A stretch of 64,000 nt of DNA from Paracidovorax wautersii (GTDB lineage: Bacteria > Pseudomonadota > Gammaproteobacteria > Burkholderiales > Burkholderiaceae_C). The stretch's first letter is position 1, and every line of letters starts with the position of its first letter. The DNA lies in assembly GCF_900113035.1 (NCBI RefSeq), contig NZ_FONX01000005.1, positions 186,001-250,000 on the forward strand, read 5' to 3'. The notes under the pieces were generated by a model. That model made no database searches. It saw nothing but the letters and a program-made list of their open reading frames with translations, and was not told where the DNA came from. The position numbers were made by a program, and so were the translations under genes. Positions 1 through 8,688 of this stretch are shown in pieces.

Positions 1-1149
1 CCGTATGCCGCCGCCCAGGCCAATGCCGCCGCATCGCACGTGGCCGAGCAGGACGACGTCCACAACGGCTCGGTCTTCCACCCGGCCACTGTGGTCTTTC
101 CGCCCGCGCTGGCGGTGGCGCAGGCCCTGGGCGCCAGCGGGCGCGAGCTGCTCACCGCCTGTGTTGCGGGCTACGAGGTCGGCATCCGCGTGGGCGAGTT
201 CCTGGGCCGCTCGCACTACCGCGTGTTCCACACCACCGGCACGGCCGGCACGCTGGCGGCCGCCGCTGCCGTGGGGCGCCTGCTGGGCCTGGATGCGACC
301 GGCATGCGGCACGCCTTCGGCTCGGCCGGCACCCAGTCCGCCGGACTGTGGGAATTTCTGCGCACCGCCGCCGACAGCAAGCAGCTGCATACGGCGCACG
401 CTGCCGGGGCGGGGCTCATGGCGGCGTATCTGGCGGCCGACGGCTTCACGGGCGCGGCGCAAATCCTCGAAGGCCCGCAGGGCATGGCCGCCGGCATGTC
501 CATCGACGCCGATCCGGCGCGCCTCGCCGATGGCCTGGGCACGCGCTGGGCCACGGCCGAGACCTCGTTCAAATACCACGCCAGCTGCCGCCACACGCAC
601 CCCGCGGCCGACGCGCTGCTGCAGGTCATGCAGGCGCACGGCCTCGGCCCGCAGGACTTGGCGCGGGTGGTCACGCACGTCCACCAGGGCGCCATCGACG
701 TGCTGGGGCCGGTGACGAACCCGGCCACCGTGCACCAGAGCAAGTTCTCGATGGGCACGGTGCTGGCGCTGGTGGCGCAGTACGGGCACGCGGGGCTCGC
801 CGAATTCGATGCCCACTACCGGAGCCGCGCCACCCAGGCGCTGTGCGGCATGGTCGAGATGGCGCTGGACGCCGAGGTGGACGCGGCCTATCCGCGCCGC
901 TGGATCGGCAAGGTCACCGTCATCACCACCGACGGACGCATGCTCCACGGCCGGGTGGACGAGCCCAAGGGCGACCCCGGCAACACGCTGAGCCGCGCGG
1001 AAATCACCGCCAAGGCCCTGCGGCTGGCCGAGCACGCGGGCGGCGTACCGCCTGCGACCATGCAGGCGGCCGTGGAGCGCCTGTGGGGCGTGGCGGGCTG
1101 GTCTGCGGTGGGCCGGCTGCTGCCGGCCGTAGAGGAGGGCGGCGCATGA
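1..1149 (+). CDS. MmgE/PrpD family protein (5' truncated by window edge)
   Basis: The reading frame is open from base 1, so the true start lies upstream; the GTG at 40 is internal. The visible part matches the MmgE/PrpD fold (2-methylcitrate dehydratase, cis-aconitate decarboxylase and relatives). It has the family-typical stretch EQDDVHNGSVFHPATVV near the visible N-terminus, a GTAGTLAAAAA helix, KYHASCRHTHP, and the C-terminal EPKGDPGNTLSRAEITAKA segment. These proteins remove water or CO2 from tricarboxylic or branched acids in the cytoplasm. The stop overlaps the next ATG (ATGA), so it is translationally coupled to a CitE-like lyase, and a Bug receptor follows. That context suggests uptake and breakdown of a di- or tricarboxylic acid. 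The exact substrate cannot be read from sequence. Confidence 0.88.
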   Translation, partial: PYAAAQANAAASHVAEQDDVHNGSVFHPATVVFPPALAVAQALGASGRELLTACVAGYEVGIRVGEFLGRSHYRVFHTTGTAGTLAAAAAVGRLLGLDATGMRHAFGSAGTQSAGLWEFLRTAADSKQLHTAHAAGAGLMAAYLAADGFTGAAQILEGPQGMAAGMSIDADPARLADGLGTRWATAETSFKYHASCRHTHPAADALLQVMQAHGLGPQDLARVVTHVHQGAIDVLGPVTNPATVHQSKFSMGTVLALVAQYGHAGLAEFDAHYRSRATQALCGMVEMALDAEVDAAYPRRWIGKVTVITTDGRMLHGRVDEPKGDPGNTLSRAEITAKALRLAEHAGGVPPATMQAAVERLWGVAGWSAVGRLLPAVEEGGA

Positions 1150-2015
1150 GCCCCGACCGCCACTCCCACCCGCTGGCCGCGGCGCGCAGCCTGCTGTTCG
1201 TGCCCGCCGACCGGCCCGAACGCCTGCCCAAGGCGCTGGCGAGCGGCGCCCATGCCGTCATCGTCGATCTGGAAGACGCGGTGGCGCCGGCCGCCCGTCC
1301 GGCCGCGCGCGCTGCACTGGCTGCCGCCTGGAGCCAAGTGGGCCCTGCCGACCGGCGCCGCGTGGCGGTGCGCGTGAACGGCATGGCGACCCAGGAGCAC
1401 GCCGAAGACATCGCCCTGGCGCAGCGCCTCGCCGGCGACGGGCTGGAAGCGCTGGTCGTCCCCAAGGCCGAATCGGGCTCGCTCCTCGGCGCCCTGGCCG
1501 TCCGCCTGGGCATGGCGCTGCTGCCGCTCATCGAAACCGCCGAGGGCGCGGCGCAGTTGGACGCCATCGCCGCCGCGCCTGGCGTGCTGCGCCTGGCCCT
1601 GGGCCATATCGACCTGCAGGCCGATCTGGGCATGGCCTGCGGCCCGGACGAAGCCGAGCTGGCGCCGCTGCGCTGGTCGCTGGTGCTGGCCAGCAGCCGC
1701 GCCGGGTTGCCGCCGCCCGTCGATGGCGTGACCACCGCCGTGGGCGATGCCGAGCGGCTGGCGGCCGACACGGCCCGCGCGCGGCGGTTCGGCTTCGGCG
1801 GCAAGCTGTGCATCCATCCGGCGCAGCTGCCCGGCGTGCATGCGGCGTTCGCGCCCTCCTCCGCGCAGCTCGACTGGGCGCGCCGCGTACAGCAGGCCAG
1901 CGCCCAGGCCCAGGGCGGGGTCTGCAAGGTTGACCGCACCATGGTGGATGCGCCCGTACTCGCGCTTGCGCAACTCATCCTGCGCGATGCGCCGCAGGCG
2001 GTGGTGGTGGCATGA
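1146..2015 (+). CDS. HpcH/HpaI aldolase / citrate lyase beta-subunit (CitE-like) family protein
   Basis: The 289-residue product starts at the ATG that overlaps the previous stop. It has the CitE/malyl-CoA lyase TIM-barrel signatures: RSLLFVPADRPERLPKA at the start, HAVIVDLEDAVAP (acidic metal-binding region), VRVNG, LVVPKAESG, LPLIETAEG with the catalytic Glu, and FGFGGKLCIHPAQ. Stand-alone CitE-like proteins cleave CoA thioesters such as malyl-CoA or citramalyl-CoA; they are not part of citrate lyase unless citD and citF are present, and neither is seen here. Together with the MmgE/PrpD gene it could cleave a hydrated C5 or C6 acyl-CoA. It ends in an ATGA overlap with the methyltransferase gene. 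Confidence 0.88.
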   Translation: MSPDRHSHPLAAARSLLFVPADRPERLPKALASGAHAVIVDLEDAVAPAARPAARAALAAAWSQVGPADRRRVAVRVNGMATQEHAEDIALAQRLAGDGLEALVVPKAESGSLLGALAVRLGMALLPLIETAEGAAQLDAIAAAPGVLRLALGHIDLQADLGMACGPDEAELAPLRWSLVLASSRAGLPPPVDGVTTAVGDAERLAADTARARRFGFGGKLCIHPAQLPGVHAAFAPSSAQLDWARRVQQASAQAQGGVCKVDRTMVDAPVLALAQLILRDAPQAVVVA

Positions 2016-2689
2016 CGGACGGCCGCAGCACCCAGCCCGCGCCCGCCCAGGCCCCGGAGCAGCGCCTGCGCACCTTCTGGAACCAGCGCTACGGCGCGCC
2101 CGACTACGTCTATGGCACGGAGCCCAATACATTCCTGGTGCAGCACCTGCCCGCGCTGCGCCCCGGCGCCCGCGTGCTCTGCCTGGCCGACGGCGAAGGC
2201 CGCAACGGCGTGTGGCTGGCCCGGCAGGGCTGCGACGTGACCTCGGTGGACATCGCGCCCGCTGGCAGCGCCAAGACCGAAGCGCTGGCCCGCAGGCACG
2301 GCGTGCACATAGCCACCCTCACCGAAGACGTCACGCGCATGGACTGGGGTTCCGCCGCAACTGGCGGCGCTGGCTGGGACGCGATCGTCTCCATCTTCCT
2401 GCACCTGCCTGCCGCATCGCGGCGGCGCCTGCACCGGAGCGCGGCGCAGGCGCTGCGCCCGGGCGGGCTATTCCTCTGGGAGGCCTACGGCCCCGGGCAG
2501 CTGGGCCAGTCCACGGGCGGTCCGCAGACGGCGGAGCTGCTGCCGCCACTGACCGAGGTGCGCGAGGACTTCGCAGGCACCGGCTGCACCGTCCTGCACC
2601 AATGGGCCGGCTGGCGCGAGGTGCGCGAAGGCGCACTGCATAGCGGGCAGGGCTGCGTCACCCAGCTGGTGCTGCAGCGGCCGGGCTGA
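2012..2689 (+). CDS. class I SAM-dependent methyltransferase (TehB-like)
   Basis: The 225-residue product has a Rossmann methyltransferase core. An N-terminal FWNQRYGAPDYVYG segment is typical of the TehB/tellurite-resistance and thiopurine methyltransferase-like group. Motif I is VLCLADGEGRNGVWLA at about residues 55-70, the acidic residue after strand 2 is in VTSVDIAP, and motif IV is around WDAIVSIFLHLP. It probably methylates a small molecule in the cytoplasm, but the substrate is not predictable. It overlaps the CitE-like gene by 4 bp (ATGA), so it is part of the same transcript, although no metabolic link to the lyase is evident. Confidence 0.85.
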   Translation: MTDGRSTQPAPAQAPEQRLRTFWNQRYGAPDYVYGTEPNTFLVQHLPALRPGARVLCLADGEGRNGVWLARQGCDVTSVDIAPAGSAKTEALARRHGVHIATLTEDVTRMDWGSAATGGAGWDAIVSIFLHLPAASRRRLHRSAAQALRPGGLFLWEAYGPGQLGQSTGGPQTAELLPPLTEVREDFAGTGCTVLHQWAGWREVREGALHSGQGCVTQLVLQRPG

Positions 2690-2765
2690 AAGGGCCGGCG
2701 CCGCGCATCCCGCCCGCACCGTTTTTCCTCTGTCAGCCACATCACCATCACAGGAGACAACTGCC

Positions 2766-3809
2766 ATGCAAGCGCTCGCCACTTCCCCCATTCCCACCCG
2801 GCGCGGCCTGCGCCGCTGGGCCGCGCTGGCCTGTGCGGCCGCCGCCGCCTGGGCGCTGGCCCATGCGGGCGCCGCGAACGCGCAGGCCCAGGCCCAGGCC
2901 GGGAGCTTTCCGGACAAGCCCGTGACCCTGGTCATCCCCTTCGCCGCAGGCGGGCCGACCGACGTGGTGGCGCGCATGCTGGCCGTGCCCATGGGCAAGT
3001 CCCTGGGCCAGACGGTCATCGTCGAGAACGCCGCGGGCGCGGGCGGCACCATCGCCGCCGCCAAGGTGGCACGCGCGCCGGCCAACGGCTACACCATCTT
3101 CCTGCACCACATGGGCATGGCGACGGCGCCAGCGCTCTACAAGAAGCTCAGCTTCGACCCGGTCAAGGACTTCGACCCCATCGGCCAGGTGGTGGACGTA
3201 CCCATGACCCTGCTGGCGCGCAAGGACTTCCCGGCGAACGACCTGCAGGGCGTGCGGGCCTACATCAAGGCCCACCAGGGCCAGGTCACGCTGGCCAATG
3301 CCGGCCTCGGCGCCGTGTCGCACCTGTGCGGCCTGCTGTTCATGTCGCAGATCGGCGAGGAGCTGACCACCGTGCCCTACAAGGGCACGGGCCCGGCCAT
3401 CAACGACCTGCTGGGCGGGCAGGTGGATCTGCTGTGCGACCAGACCACGCAGACCGTGCCCTTCATCAAGGACGGCCGCGTCAAGGTTCTGGGCGTGACG
3501 GTGCCCCAGCGCCTGGCCGCCTTGCCGAATGTGCCCACGCTGGACGAGCAGGGCCTCAAGGGCTTCGACGTCAAGGTCTGGCACGGGCTCTACGCCCCGC
3601 ACGGCACGCCGCCTGCGGTCATCAGGAAGCTCAACGAGGCGCTGAATGCGGCCCTGCAGGACCCGGCGGTGCGCCAGCGGCTGACCGATCTGAGCTCCGA
3701 CGTGCCCGCGCCCGACAAGATCACGCCCGAAGGCCTGCGCACCCACCTCGCGGCCGAGATCGCCAAGTGGGGCCCGGTGATCCGCAAGGCAGGCATCTAC
3801 GCCGACTGA
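2766..3809 (+). CDS. Bug-family tripartite tricarboxylate receptor (periplasmic binding protein)
   Basis: The 347-residue product has a long Sec signal peptide with twin arginines and an Ala-rich core, probably cleaved after ANAQA near residue 40. The mature protein opens with FPDKPVTLVIPFAAGGPTD, the hallmark of Bug (TctC-like) receptors, followed by GAGGTIAAAKVARA and VPYKGTGPAINDLLGG. Bug proteins bind carboxylates in the periplasm, usually for TctAB permeases or signalling. No tctA or tctB lies in the window, so this is an orphan receptor, as is common in Burkholderiales. An AGGAG lies about 9 bp before the ATG. The neighbouring MmgE/PrpD and CitE genes suggest that the ligand is the acid they degrade. 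Confidence 0.93.
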   Translation: MQALATSPIPTRRGLRRWAALACAAAAAWALAHAGAANAQAQAQAGSFPDKPVTLVIPFAAGGPTDVVARMLAVPMGKSLGQTVIVENAAGAGGTIAAAKVARAPANGYTIFLHHMGMATAPALYKKLSFDPVKDFDPIGQVVDVPMTLLARKDFPANDLQGVRAYIKAHQGQVTLANAGLGAVSHLCGLLFMSQIGEELTTVPYKGTGPAINDLLGGQVDLLCDQTTQTVPFIKDGRVKVLGVTVPQRLAALPNVPTLDEQGLKGFDVKVWHGLYAPHGTPPAVIRKLNEALNAALQDPAVRQRLTDLSSDVPAPDKITPEGLRTHLAAEIAKWGPVIRKAGIYAD

Positions 3810-3823
3810 ACCGGGGCCCGACC

Positions 3824-4222
3824 ATGATCCGCAGCCTGGACCACCTCGTCCTCACCACCGCCGACGAGGCGGCCTGCATCCGCTTCTATACCGACGTGCT
3901 CGGCATGCGCCTGGAAAGCTTCGTGGGCGGCTCGCCGCCCGTGGAGCGCCGGGCCTTCGCCTTCGGCGCGCAGAAGATCAACCTGCACGTCAAGGGCCGG
4001 GAATTCGAGCCCAAGGCCCACACGCCGGTGCCCGGCGCGCTGGACCTGTGCTTTCTGGCATCGGTGCCGCTCGACGCGGTGATCGAGAGGCTCGGCCAGC
4101 TGGGCGTGCCCATCGCCGAGGGGCCGGTGCTGCGCACGGGCGCGGTGTCCCGCATCCGCTCGGTGTACGTGCGCGACCCGGACCTGAACCTCATCGAGAT
4201 CTCGGAGCCCGTGGTGGACTGA
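3824..4222 (+). CDS. VOC family protein (glyoxalase/bleomycin-resistance fold)
   Basis: The 132-residue single-domain VOC protein starts at the ATG 14 bp after the Bug gene. Metal-ligand positions are visible: His in LDHLVLTT near residue 6, the KINLHV strand, and Glu in NLIEISEP near the C-terminus. YTDVLGMRLESF is typical of dioxygenase or lyase members. The last Bug codon and this start are close enough for one transcript. The function could be isomerisation, epimerisation or dioxygenation of a small acid; nothing in the sequence fixes it. No other gene is seen before the AEC transporter. Confidence 0.82.
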   Translation: MIRSLDHLVLTTADEAACIRFYTDVLGMRLESFVGGSPPVERRAFAFGAQKINLHVKGREFEPKAHTPVPGALDLCFLASVPLDAVIERLGQLGVPIAEGPVLRTGAVSRIRSVYVRDPDLNLIEISEPVVD

Positions 4223-4355
4223 GCGGGCAGGGCCGCATTGCGGGGCTCCTGCGCCCGCCCGTGGCCCCGGGGCGGCGGATAATCGCGCACCTGCCCGCCA
4301 TGCATCTGCCTGTCACGCCTGTGCTGCGGCTTTCGCCTTCCGCCCGCTCCCGCCT

Positions 4356-5309
4356 TTGAACTCCCCCGTCTTCTCCTCCCTCATCCCGGTGCTGCTGGGC
4401 ATCGGCATCGGCTTCGGCGCAGCCCGCATCGGCTGGGTGCGCGCCGCAGCCATCAAGGACCTTTCGAACATCGTGTTCCTAGTGCTCACGCCGGCGCTGC
4501 TGTTTCGCACCATGGCCGGCGTGCGCGTGCAGGACCTGGACTTCGAGCCGGTGGGCCTGTATTTCCTCGCCAGCAGCCTGCTTTTCGCGGGCACCATGGC
4601 CTTCTGCGGCTTTTCCACGCGGGCGGCGGCGCGGGGCCTGGCCCACATGTTCAGCAACACGCTGATGATCGGCGTGCCGCTGATCGGGCTGCTCTACGGC
4701 CAGGCCGGGCTGGTCACGCTGCTGACGCTGATCTCGCTGCATTCGCTGATCCTGCTGACCGGCGCCACCATCGTCTTCGAGCTGGCCGAAGCGCGCGAGC
4801 AGCAGCGCGCGGGCCTCGCCACGCCGCGCCCCATGGCCTGGACGGTGCTGCTGGCGGTGAAGAACGGCATCATCCACCCGGTGCCGCTGCCCATCCTGGC
4901 GGGCCTGGTGCTGGCGCAGACCGGCTGGCACCTGCCCGAGGTGGTGGACAAGCCCCTGCAGGTGCTGGGCTCCGCGCTCGGGCCCATCGCGCTGCTGCTG
5001 GTGGGCATCACCCTGGCCTACAGCCGCATCGGGGCGCACTGGCGCGCGGCGCTGGGCATCGCGCTGGTCAAGAACCTGGTGCACCCGATGCTGGTCTTCG
5101 CGCTGGCCTGGGCGCTGGGCCTGAGCGGCACATCGGTGGCCGTGATGTTCGCTGTGGCGACCCTGCCGGTGGGCGCCAACGTGTTCCTCTTCACCCAGCG
5201 CTACGGCGTGATGCAGGACGAGGTTTCCTCCAGCATCGCCATATCCACCGGGCTCGCGCTGCTCACGCTGCCGCTGGTGCTGGCGGCCACGCGCTGGCTG
5301 CCGCACTGA
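4356..5309 (+). CDS. AEC family transporter (auxin efflux carrier-like permease)
   Basis: The 317-residue integral membrane protein has about ten hydrophobic segments in two halves. It opens with FSSLIPVLLGIGIGFGAARIGW and contains LSNIVFLVLTPALLFRTM, characteristic of the AEC/MdcF group. It has the second-half ALGPIALLLVGITLA and ATLPVGANVFLFTQRYG, a family hallmark near the C-terminus. Members export or import dicarboxylates, malonate or auxin-like acids. The start used is TTG at 4356; no ATG precedes the first membrane segment in frame, so TTG is the best available. It ends convergent with pdxH, 36 bp away. Confidence 0.88.
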   Translation: MNSPVFSSLIPVLLGIGIGFGAARIGWVRAAAIKDLSNIVFLVLTPALLFRTMAGVRVQDLDFEPVGLYFLASSLLFAGTMAFCGFSTRAAARGLAHMFSNTLMIGVPLIGLLYGQAGLVTLLTLISLHSLILLTGATIVFELAEAREQQRAGLATPRPMAWTVLLAVKNGIIHPVPLPILAGLVLAQTGWHLPEVVDKPLQVLGSALGPIALLLVGITLAYSRIGAHWRAALGIALVKNLVHPMLVFALAWALGLSGTSVAVMFAVATLPVGANVFLFTQRYGVMQDEVSSSIAISTGLALLTLPLVLAATRWLPH

Positions 5310-5345
5310 GCGGCAGCTGCTGAGGCCGCAGGCCCAGCGGAAAGA

Positions 5346-6029
5346 TCAGGGCGCCAGGCGTTCGCGCAGCCAGGCGCCGGCTTCGAGCCGGTAGTGCAGC
5401 CGGTCGTGCAGGCGGCTCTTGCGGCCCTGCCAGAACTCCCATTGCTCGGGCTTGAGGCGGTAGCCGCCCCAGTGCGGCGGCCGCGGCGGGTTGAGCAGAA
5501 ACTGCGCGCCGTAGCGCGCCGCATTGGCGACCAGTACGCCGCGCCCGGAAATCACCTGGCTTTGCGGGCTGGCCCAGGCGCCAATGCGCGAATCCAGCGG
5601 CCGGCTGGCGAAATAGGCATCGCTTTCCTCGTCGCTCACCTTTTCCACCGTGCCTTCGATGCGCACCACGCGCTCCAGCTCCACCCAGTGGAACTGCAGC
5701 GCGGCGAAGGGGTTGCCCGCCAGCTGGCGGCCCTTGCGGCTGTCGTAATTGGTGTACCAGACGATGCCGCGCTCGTCGTAGCCCTTGATGAGCACCACGC
5801 GGGTGCTGGGGCGCAGGTCCGCGCCCACCGTGGCCAGGGTCATGGCGTTGGGCTCGGGAATCTGGGAAGCCACGGCCTCGTTCAGCCACTGGTCGAACTG
5901 GCGCAGCGGATCGGTGTGGGAGGCGTCTTCGCTGAGCTCGGCGCGCTCGTAGCTCTTGCGCAGGTCGGCGACGGCGGACGACAGCGGAGCGGGGGAGGGG
6001 GAAGAAGAGGAAGGATGGCTGGCGGTCAT
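5346..6029 (-). CDS. pdxH: pyridoxamine/pyridoxine 5'-phosphate oxidase
   Basis: The 227-residue product is of typical family length. PdxH uses FMN and O2 to oxidise PNP or PMP to pyridoxal 5'-phosphate, the last step of vitamin B6 synthesis and salvage. The Ser/Pro-rich N-terminal 20 residues are followed by [40 protein letters not shown] (FMN and substrate contacts), [11 protein letters not shown], and the C-terminal family block [17 protein letters not shown] with [13 protein letters not shown]. It is a single gene between the convergent transporter gene and sodC on the same strand. Confidence 0.97.
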   Translation of the reverse strand: MTASHPSSSSPSPAPLSSAVADLRKSYERAELSEDASHTDPLRQFDQWLNEAVASQIPEPNAMTLATVGADLRPSTRVVLIKGYDERGIVWYTNYDSRKGRQLAGNPFAALQFHWVELERVVRIEGTVEKVSDEESDAYFASRPLDSRIGAWASPQSQVISGRGVLVANAARYGAQFLLNPPRPPHWGGYRLKPEQWEFWQGRKSRLHDRLHYRLEAGAWLRERLAP

Positions 6030-6088
6030 GCGGGGGATTGTGCCCGCATGACCCCTGCCCGGGCGCGCCCCAACGGCGCGCGGCAGGC

Positions 6089-6619
6089 TTACTTGGCGGC
6101 CTGGATCACGGCGCAGGCGAGGCGCGCGCCGGAATTGCCCGTGGGCTGGGTCACGTAGTCGTCGGCATTGGCATGCACGATCAGGCCGCGGCCGATGATG
6201 TCGGTCACGCCGCTGCCCACGGTGAAGCTGCGCGTCTCGAACGTGAAGCGCGCCACGCCGTTCGCGTCGGCCACCAGGCTGGGCAGGTCGCCCGTGTGGT
6301 GGTCGCCATGGCCGAAGTGGCCGTGTGGCTTGCCGGTGGGGTTGAAGTGGCCGCCTGCGCTGTTGCCGTCGCCGCTGGAGCAGTCGCCCTTTTCATGGAC
6401 GTGGAAGCCGTGCTCCGTGCCGGGCTTGAGGCCGCGCACCTCGCCCGTCACGCGGACCAGGTCGCCCTGCTGCACGAAGCGCACATCGCCCGTGGTCTGG
6501 TTGCCGCGCGTCGGCTGCAGCTGCGCGGTGGCGGCGGGGCCGGTGGGGGACATGCTGGCGCAGCCGGCAAGGGCCGCGGCGCCGAGGCCGAGCAGGAAGA
6601 GGCGGGAAGTCGATCGCAT
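6089..6619 (-). CDS. sodC: Cu/Zn superoxide dismutase, lipoprotein type
   Basis: The 176-residue product starts with a signal peptide ending in a lipobox (LAGC, Cys about residue 19), so it should be anchored in an envelope membrane and face the periplasm. It keeps the SodC copper and zinc ligands: [17 protein letters not shown], the [15 protein letters not shown] loop, and a late His in IVHANADDY. The disulphide pair is in EKGDC and RLACAV. It dismutates superoxide arising outside the cytoplasm. A small extra His/Gly-rich loop is present. It lies alone on the minus strand, 84 bp after chaC-like. Confidence 0.95.
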   Translation of the reverse strand: MRSTSRLFLLGLGAAALAGCASMSPTGPAATAQLQPTRGNQTTGDVRFVQQGDLVRVTGEVRGLKPGTEHGFHVHEKGDCSSGDGNSAGGHFNPTGKPHGHFGHGDHHTGDLPSLVADANGVARFTFETRSFTVGSGVTDIIGRGLIVHANADDYVTQPTGNSGARLACAVIQAAK

Positions 6620-6702
6620 GGAATGGCTCCTGATGGTGGTGTGCGCCGCGGATCATCCACCATGCCGAGCGCGGGGCCACGTCGGACGGAGCCGATGGGT
6701 TC

Positions 6703-7314
6703 TCAGCGCGGGCCTTCGTCTGCCCCCGGGCGCGGCGCCAGCGCCAGCAGCCGGCCCAGCGCCTGGTCGTCGATGCCCATGCGCTGCAGCTCGTCGTAGG
6801 TGGCCTGGGCGTAGTCGAGCGTGGTGCCGTAGATGCCGGCCGCCTCGCTGAAGATGCGCCGGTATTCGGCATCGGGCAGCACGCCGGCATGGCTGGGGCT
6901 GCGGCGCGAGAGGGTGAAGGCCAGCGCGCGCACGGGGCCCTGCGGCGTCTGGCAGGTGACCCAGCGCGGGTCATAGACGCCCAGCACCATCTCGCGCTGC
7001 CAGAGCGGCGGCATGATCTGCGGCACGAGCTTGCGTTCGATGCGGTAGGCCATGCCATGGCAGCTGCCGCCCGAGAGCATGCCGAAGACCAGCCCCGGGC
7101 ATTCCGGCGTGCCCCGGTTCACGCGGCTCCACATCTTCAGCGCCCGGTGCCAGCCGTGCACCTTGGCCGGGCGCCGTTCGGCGTAATCGAAGTCGGGGCG
7201 CCAGATCAGCGAGCCGTAGCCGAAGATCCAGAGGTCCGTGGTGCCCCCCCATTCGGCCAGCGTCGCCTCGAGCATCGGAGCGGGGTCGCGCACGGGAGCG
7301 GCTATCGAAGGCAT
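6703..7314 (-). CDS. chaC: ChaC-type gamma-glutamylcyclotransferase
   Basis: The 203-residue product has the ChaC/GGCT signature LWIFGYGSLIWRPDF at about residues 27-41 and the VHGWHRAL strand. WQREMVLGVYDPRW carries the Glu expected to act in catalysis. ChaC enzymes split reduced glutathione into 5-oxoproline and Cys-Gly in the cytoplasm. Length fits the bacterial ChaC group (about 200-230 residues). It is divergent from the OmpA-domain gene, with about 60 bp between the two starts, so both promoters share that gap. The assignment to ChaC rather than another cyclotransferase rests on the YGSLIW motif. Confidence 0.9.
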   Translation of the reverse strand: MPSIAAPVRDPAPMLEATLAEWGGTTDLWIFGYGSLIWRPDFDYAERRPAKVHGWHRALKMWSRVNRGTPECPGLVFGMLSGGSCHGMAYRIERKLVPQIMPPLWQREMVLGVYDPRWVTCQTPQGPVRALAFTLSRRSPSHAGVLPDAEYRRIFSEAAGIYGTTLDYAQATYDELQRMGIDDQALGRLLALAPRPGADEGPR

Positions 7315-7374
7315 GTGGAGACTCTACAATTTGCGGGTTTTGTCCAACCCATCATTATTTACGGAGTTTTCACC

Positions 7375-7899
7375 ATGTCCTTCAGCAGTTCCGACGACGA
7401 CAGCCAGCAACGTTTCGCCCTTGGGCTCGTGTTCGTGCTGATCGCCCTGGTGGTGAGCTCCGTGGTGGGCGTCACCGTGTACAAGCAGCGCAGCCATGCC
7501 CGCGCCGAACCCGCCGCCGTGGTGGAAGAGCCCGCCGGTACCCCCGTGGTGGCCGTGAACGACGAAGTCGCCCGCGTGGTGGTCGATGGCGCCGTGGTGC
7601 GCTTTTACTTCGCCACGGGCAGCGCCGCCGTGACGCCCGAAGCCCAGCCGGCCCTCGCCGACATCGCCCGCGCCGTGTCCAACGGCCGCTCGGTGATCGT
7701 GTCCGGCTTCCATGACGCGACCGGCGACGCCGCCGCCAACGAAGAGCTGGCCAAGCAGCGCGCACTGGCCGTGCGCGAAGCCCTGGTGGCCGCCGGCGTG
7801 CCGCAAGAGAAGATCGAGCTGCGTAAGCCCCAGGTCACCCAGGCCGACGGCAACAACGCCGAAGCCCGCCGCGTCGAAGTGACGCTGGCACCGGTCTGA
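7375..7899 (+). CDS. OmpA-domain inner-membrane anchored protein
   Basis: The 174-residue product has a short charged start (SSSDDDSQQ), one membrane segment at about residues 15-35 (FALGLVFVLIALVVSSVVGV), a linker, and a C-terminal OmpA-like peptidoglycan-associated domain. In that domain, VVRFYFATGSAAVTPEAQ matches the opening strand, followed by VSGFHDATGDAAANEELAKQRALAVREAL. The conserved D-x-x-G of classical Pal is replaced by HDATGD, and the NRRVE-like end is ARRVEV. It probably binds the cell wall from an inner-membrane anchor. An ACGGAG ribosome-binding site precedes the ATG. A strong terminator follows, so it is probably monocistronic. Confidence 0.85.
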   Translation: MSFSSSDDDSQQRFALGLVFVLIALVVSSVVGVTVYKQRSHARAEPAAVVEEPAGTPVVAVNDEVARVVVDGAVVRFYFATGSAAVTPEAQPALADIARAVSNGRSVIVSGFHDATGDAAANEELAKQRALAVREALVAAGVPQEKIELRKPQVTQADGNNAEARRVEVTLAPV

Positions 7900-7948
7900 C
7901 CCCCTTCGGCGGCCGCAGCACCTGCGCCGCCATGGCAGGCACGAACCC

Positions 7949-7972
7949 AAGCCCGGTCCGCCGGGCTTTTTT
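7949..7972 (+). terminator. Rho-independent terminator after the OmpA-domain gene
   Basis: The stem GCCCGG / CCGGGC has a short TCCG loop and is followed at once by six T. It lies about 50 bp after the stop and about 40 bp before the response-regulator start, separating the two transcripts. Confidence 0.85.
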
Positions 7973-8013
7973 GCGGGCGGCCGCAACCCGAGGCTTGATG
8001 GAGGGCGATCCCC

Positions 8014-8688
8014 ATGCGAATCCTTGTCGTGGAAGATGATCCGGCGCTGCGCCTGGGCATCCGCCGCATGCTGCAATCCGAAGGCTGGCAGGTGGACGTG
8101 GTGACCGACGGCGAACTGGCGCTCACCGCCGTGGCCACGGCCGACTACGACGCGGCCGTGCTCGACCTGGGCCTGCCCCGGCGCGACGGCCTGCAGGTGC
8201 TGCGCAGCTGGCGCGAGCAGCGGCGCGACCTGGCGGTGCTGATCCTCACCGCACGCGACGAGCTCAGCCAGCGCGTGCAGGGCCTGAACGACGGCGCCGA
8301 CGACTTCCTGGCCAAGCCTTTCGAATCGGTGGAGCTGGTGGCGCGCCTCAGGGCGATCACCCGCCGGCGCAGCAAGGGCCTGGCGACCAACCTGCTGCGC
8401 ATCGGCGCCCTGAGCTTCGACACCGAAAGCCGCGAGCTGCGCCGGGGCGAGGAGCGCCTGCCGCTGAGCCCGCGCGAAGCCGCGCTGGTCGAGCTGCTGA
8501 TGGCCTCGCCGGGCAAGGCCGTGCCCAAGAACCGCATCGTCTCGGCCATGTCCACCTGGGAGACCGATTTCAGCGCCAACGCGGTGGAGATCTACATCCT
8601 GAAGCTGCGGCGCAAGCTGGCCGACAGCGGCGTGGCCATCGTCACCGTGCGCGGCGTGGGCTACGCCATGGAAGCGGAGCAGCCGTGA
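8014..8688 (+). CDS. OmpR-family response regulator (TctD/QseB-like)
   Basis: The 224-residue product has an N-terminal receiver domain with the acidic pair in VVEDDP (residues 7-9), the phospho-acceptor Asp at about residue 51 in AAVLDLGLPRRDG, Thr in LILTAR and the conserved Lys in LAKPF (about 101). A C-terminal winged-helix DNA-binding domain follows, with LPLSPREAALVELLM and EIYILKLRRKL...VRGVGYAME. The stop overlaps the kinase start (GTGA), so partner and regulator are coupled. RND efflux genes follow the pair, which makes them the most likely target, though this is inferred from position only. Confidence 0.93.
   Translation: MRILVVEDDPALRLGIRRMLQSEGWQVDVVTDGELALTAVATADYDAAVLDLGLPRRDGLQVLRSWREQRRDLAVLILTARDELSQRVQGLNDGADDFLAKPFESVELVARLRAITRRRSKGLATNLLRIGALSFDTESRELRRGEERLPLSPREAALVELLMASPGKAVPKNRIVSAMSTWETDFSANAVEIYILKLRRKLADSGVAIVTVRGVGYAMEAEQP

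Noticed and set aside
7325-7330. TACAAT as a -10 box for the OmpA-domain gene
   Set aside because: No matching -35 element at 16-18 bp; left out of the feature list.
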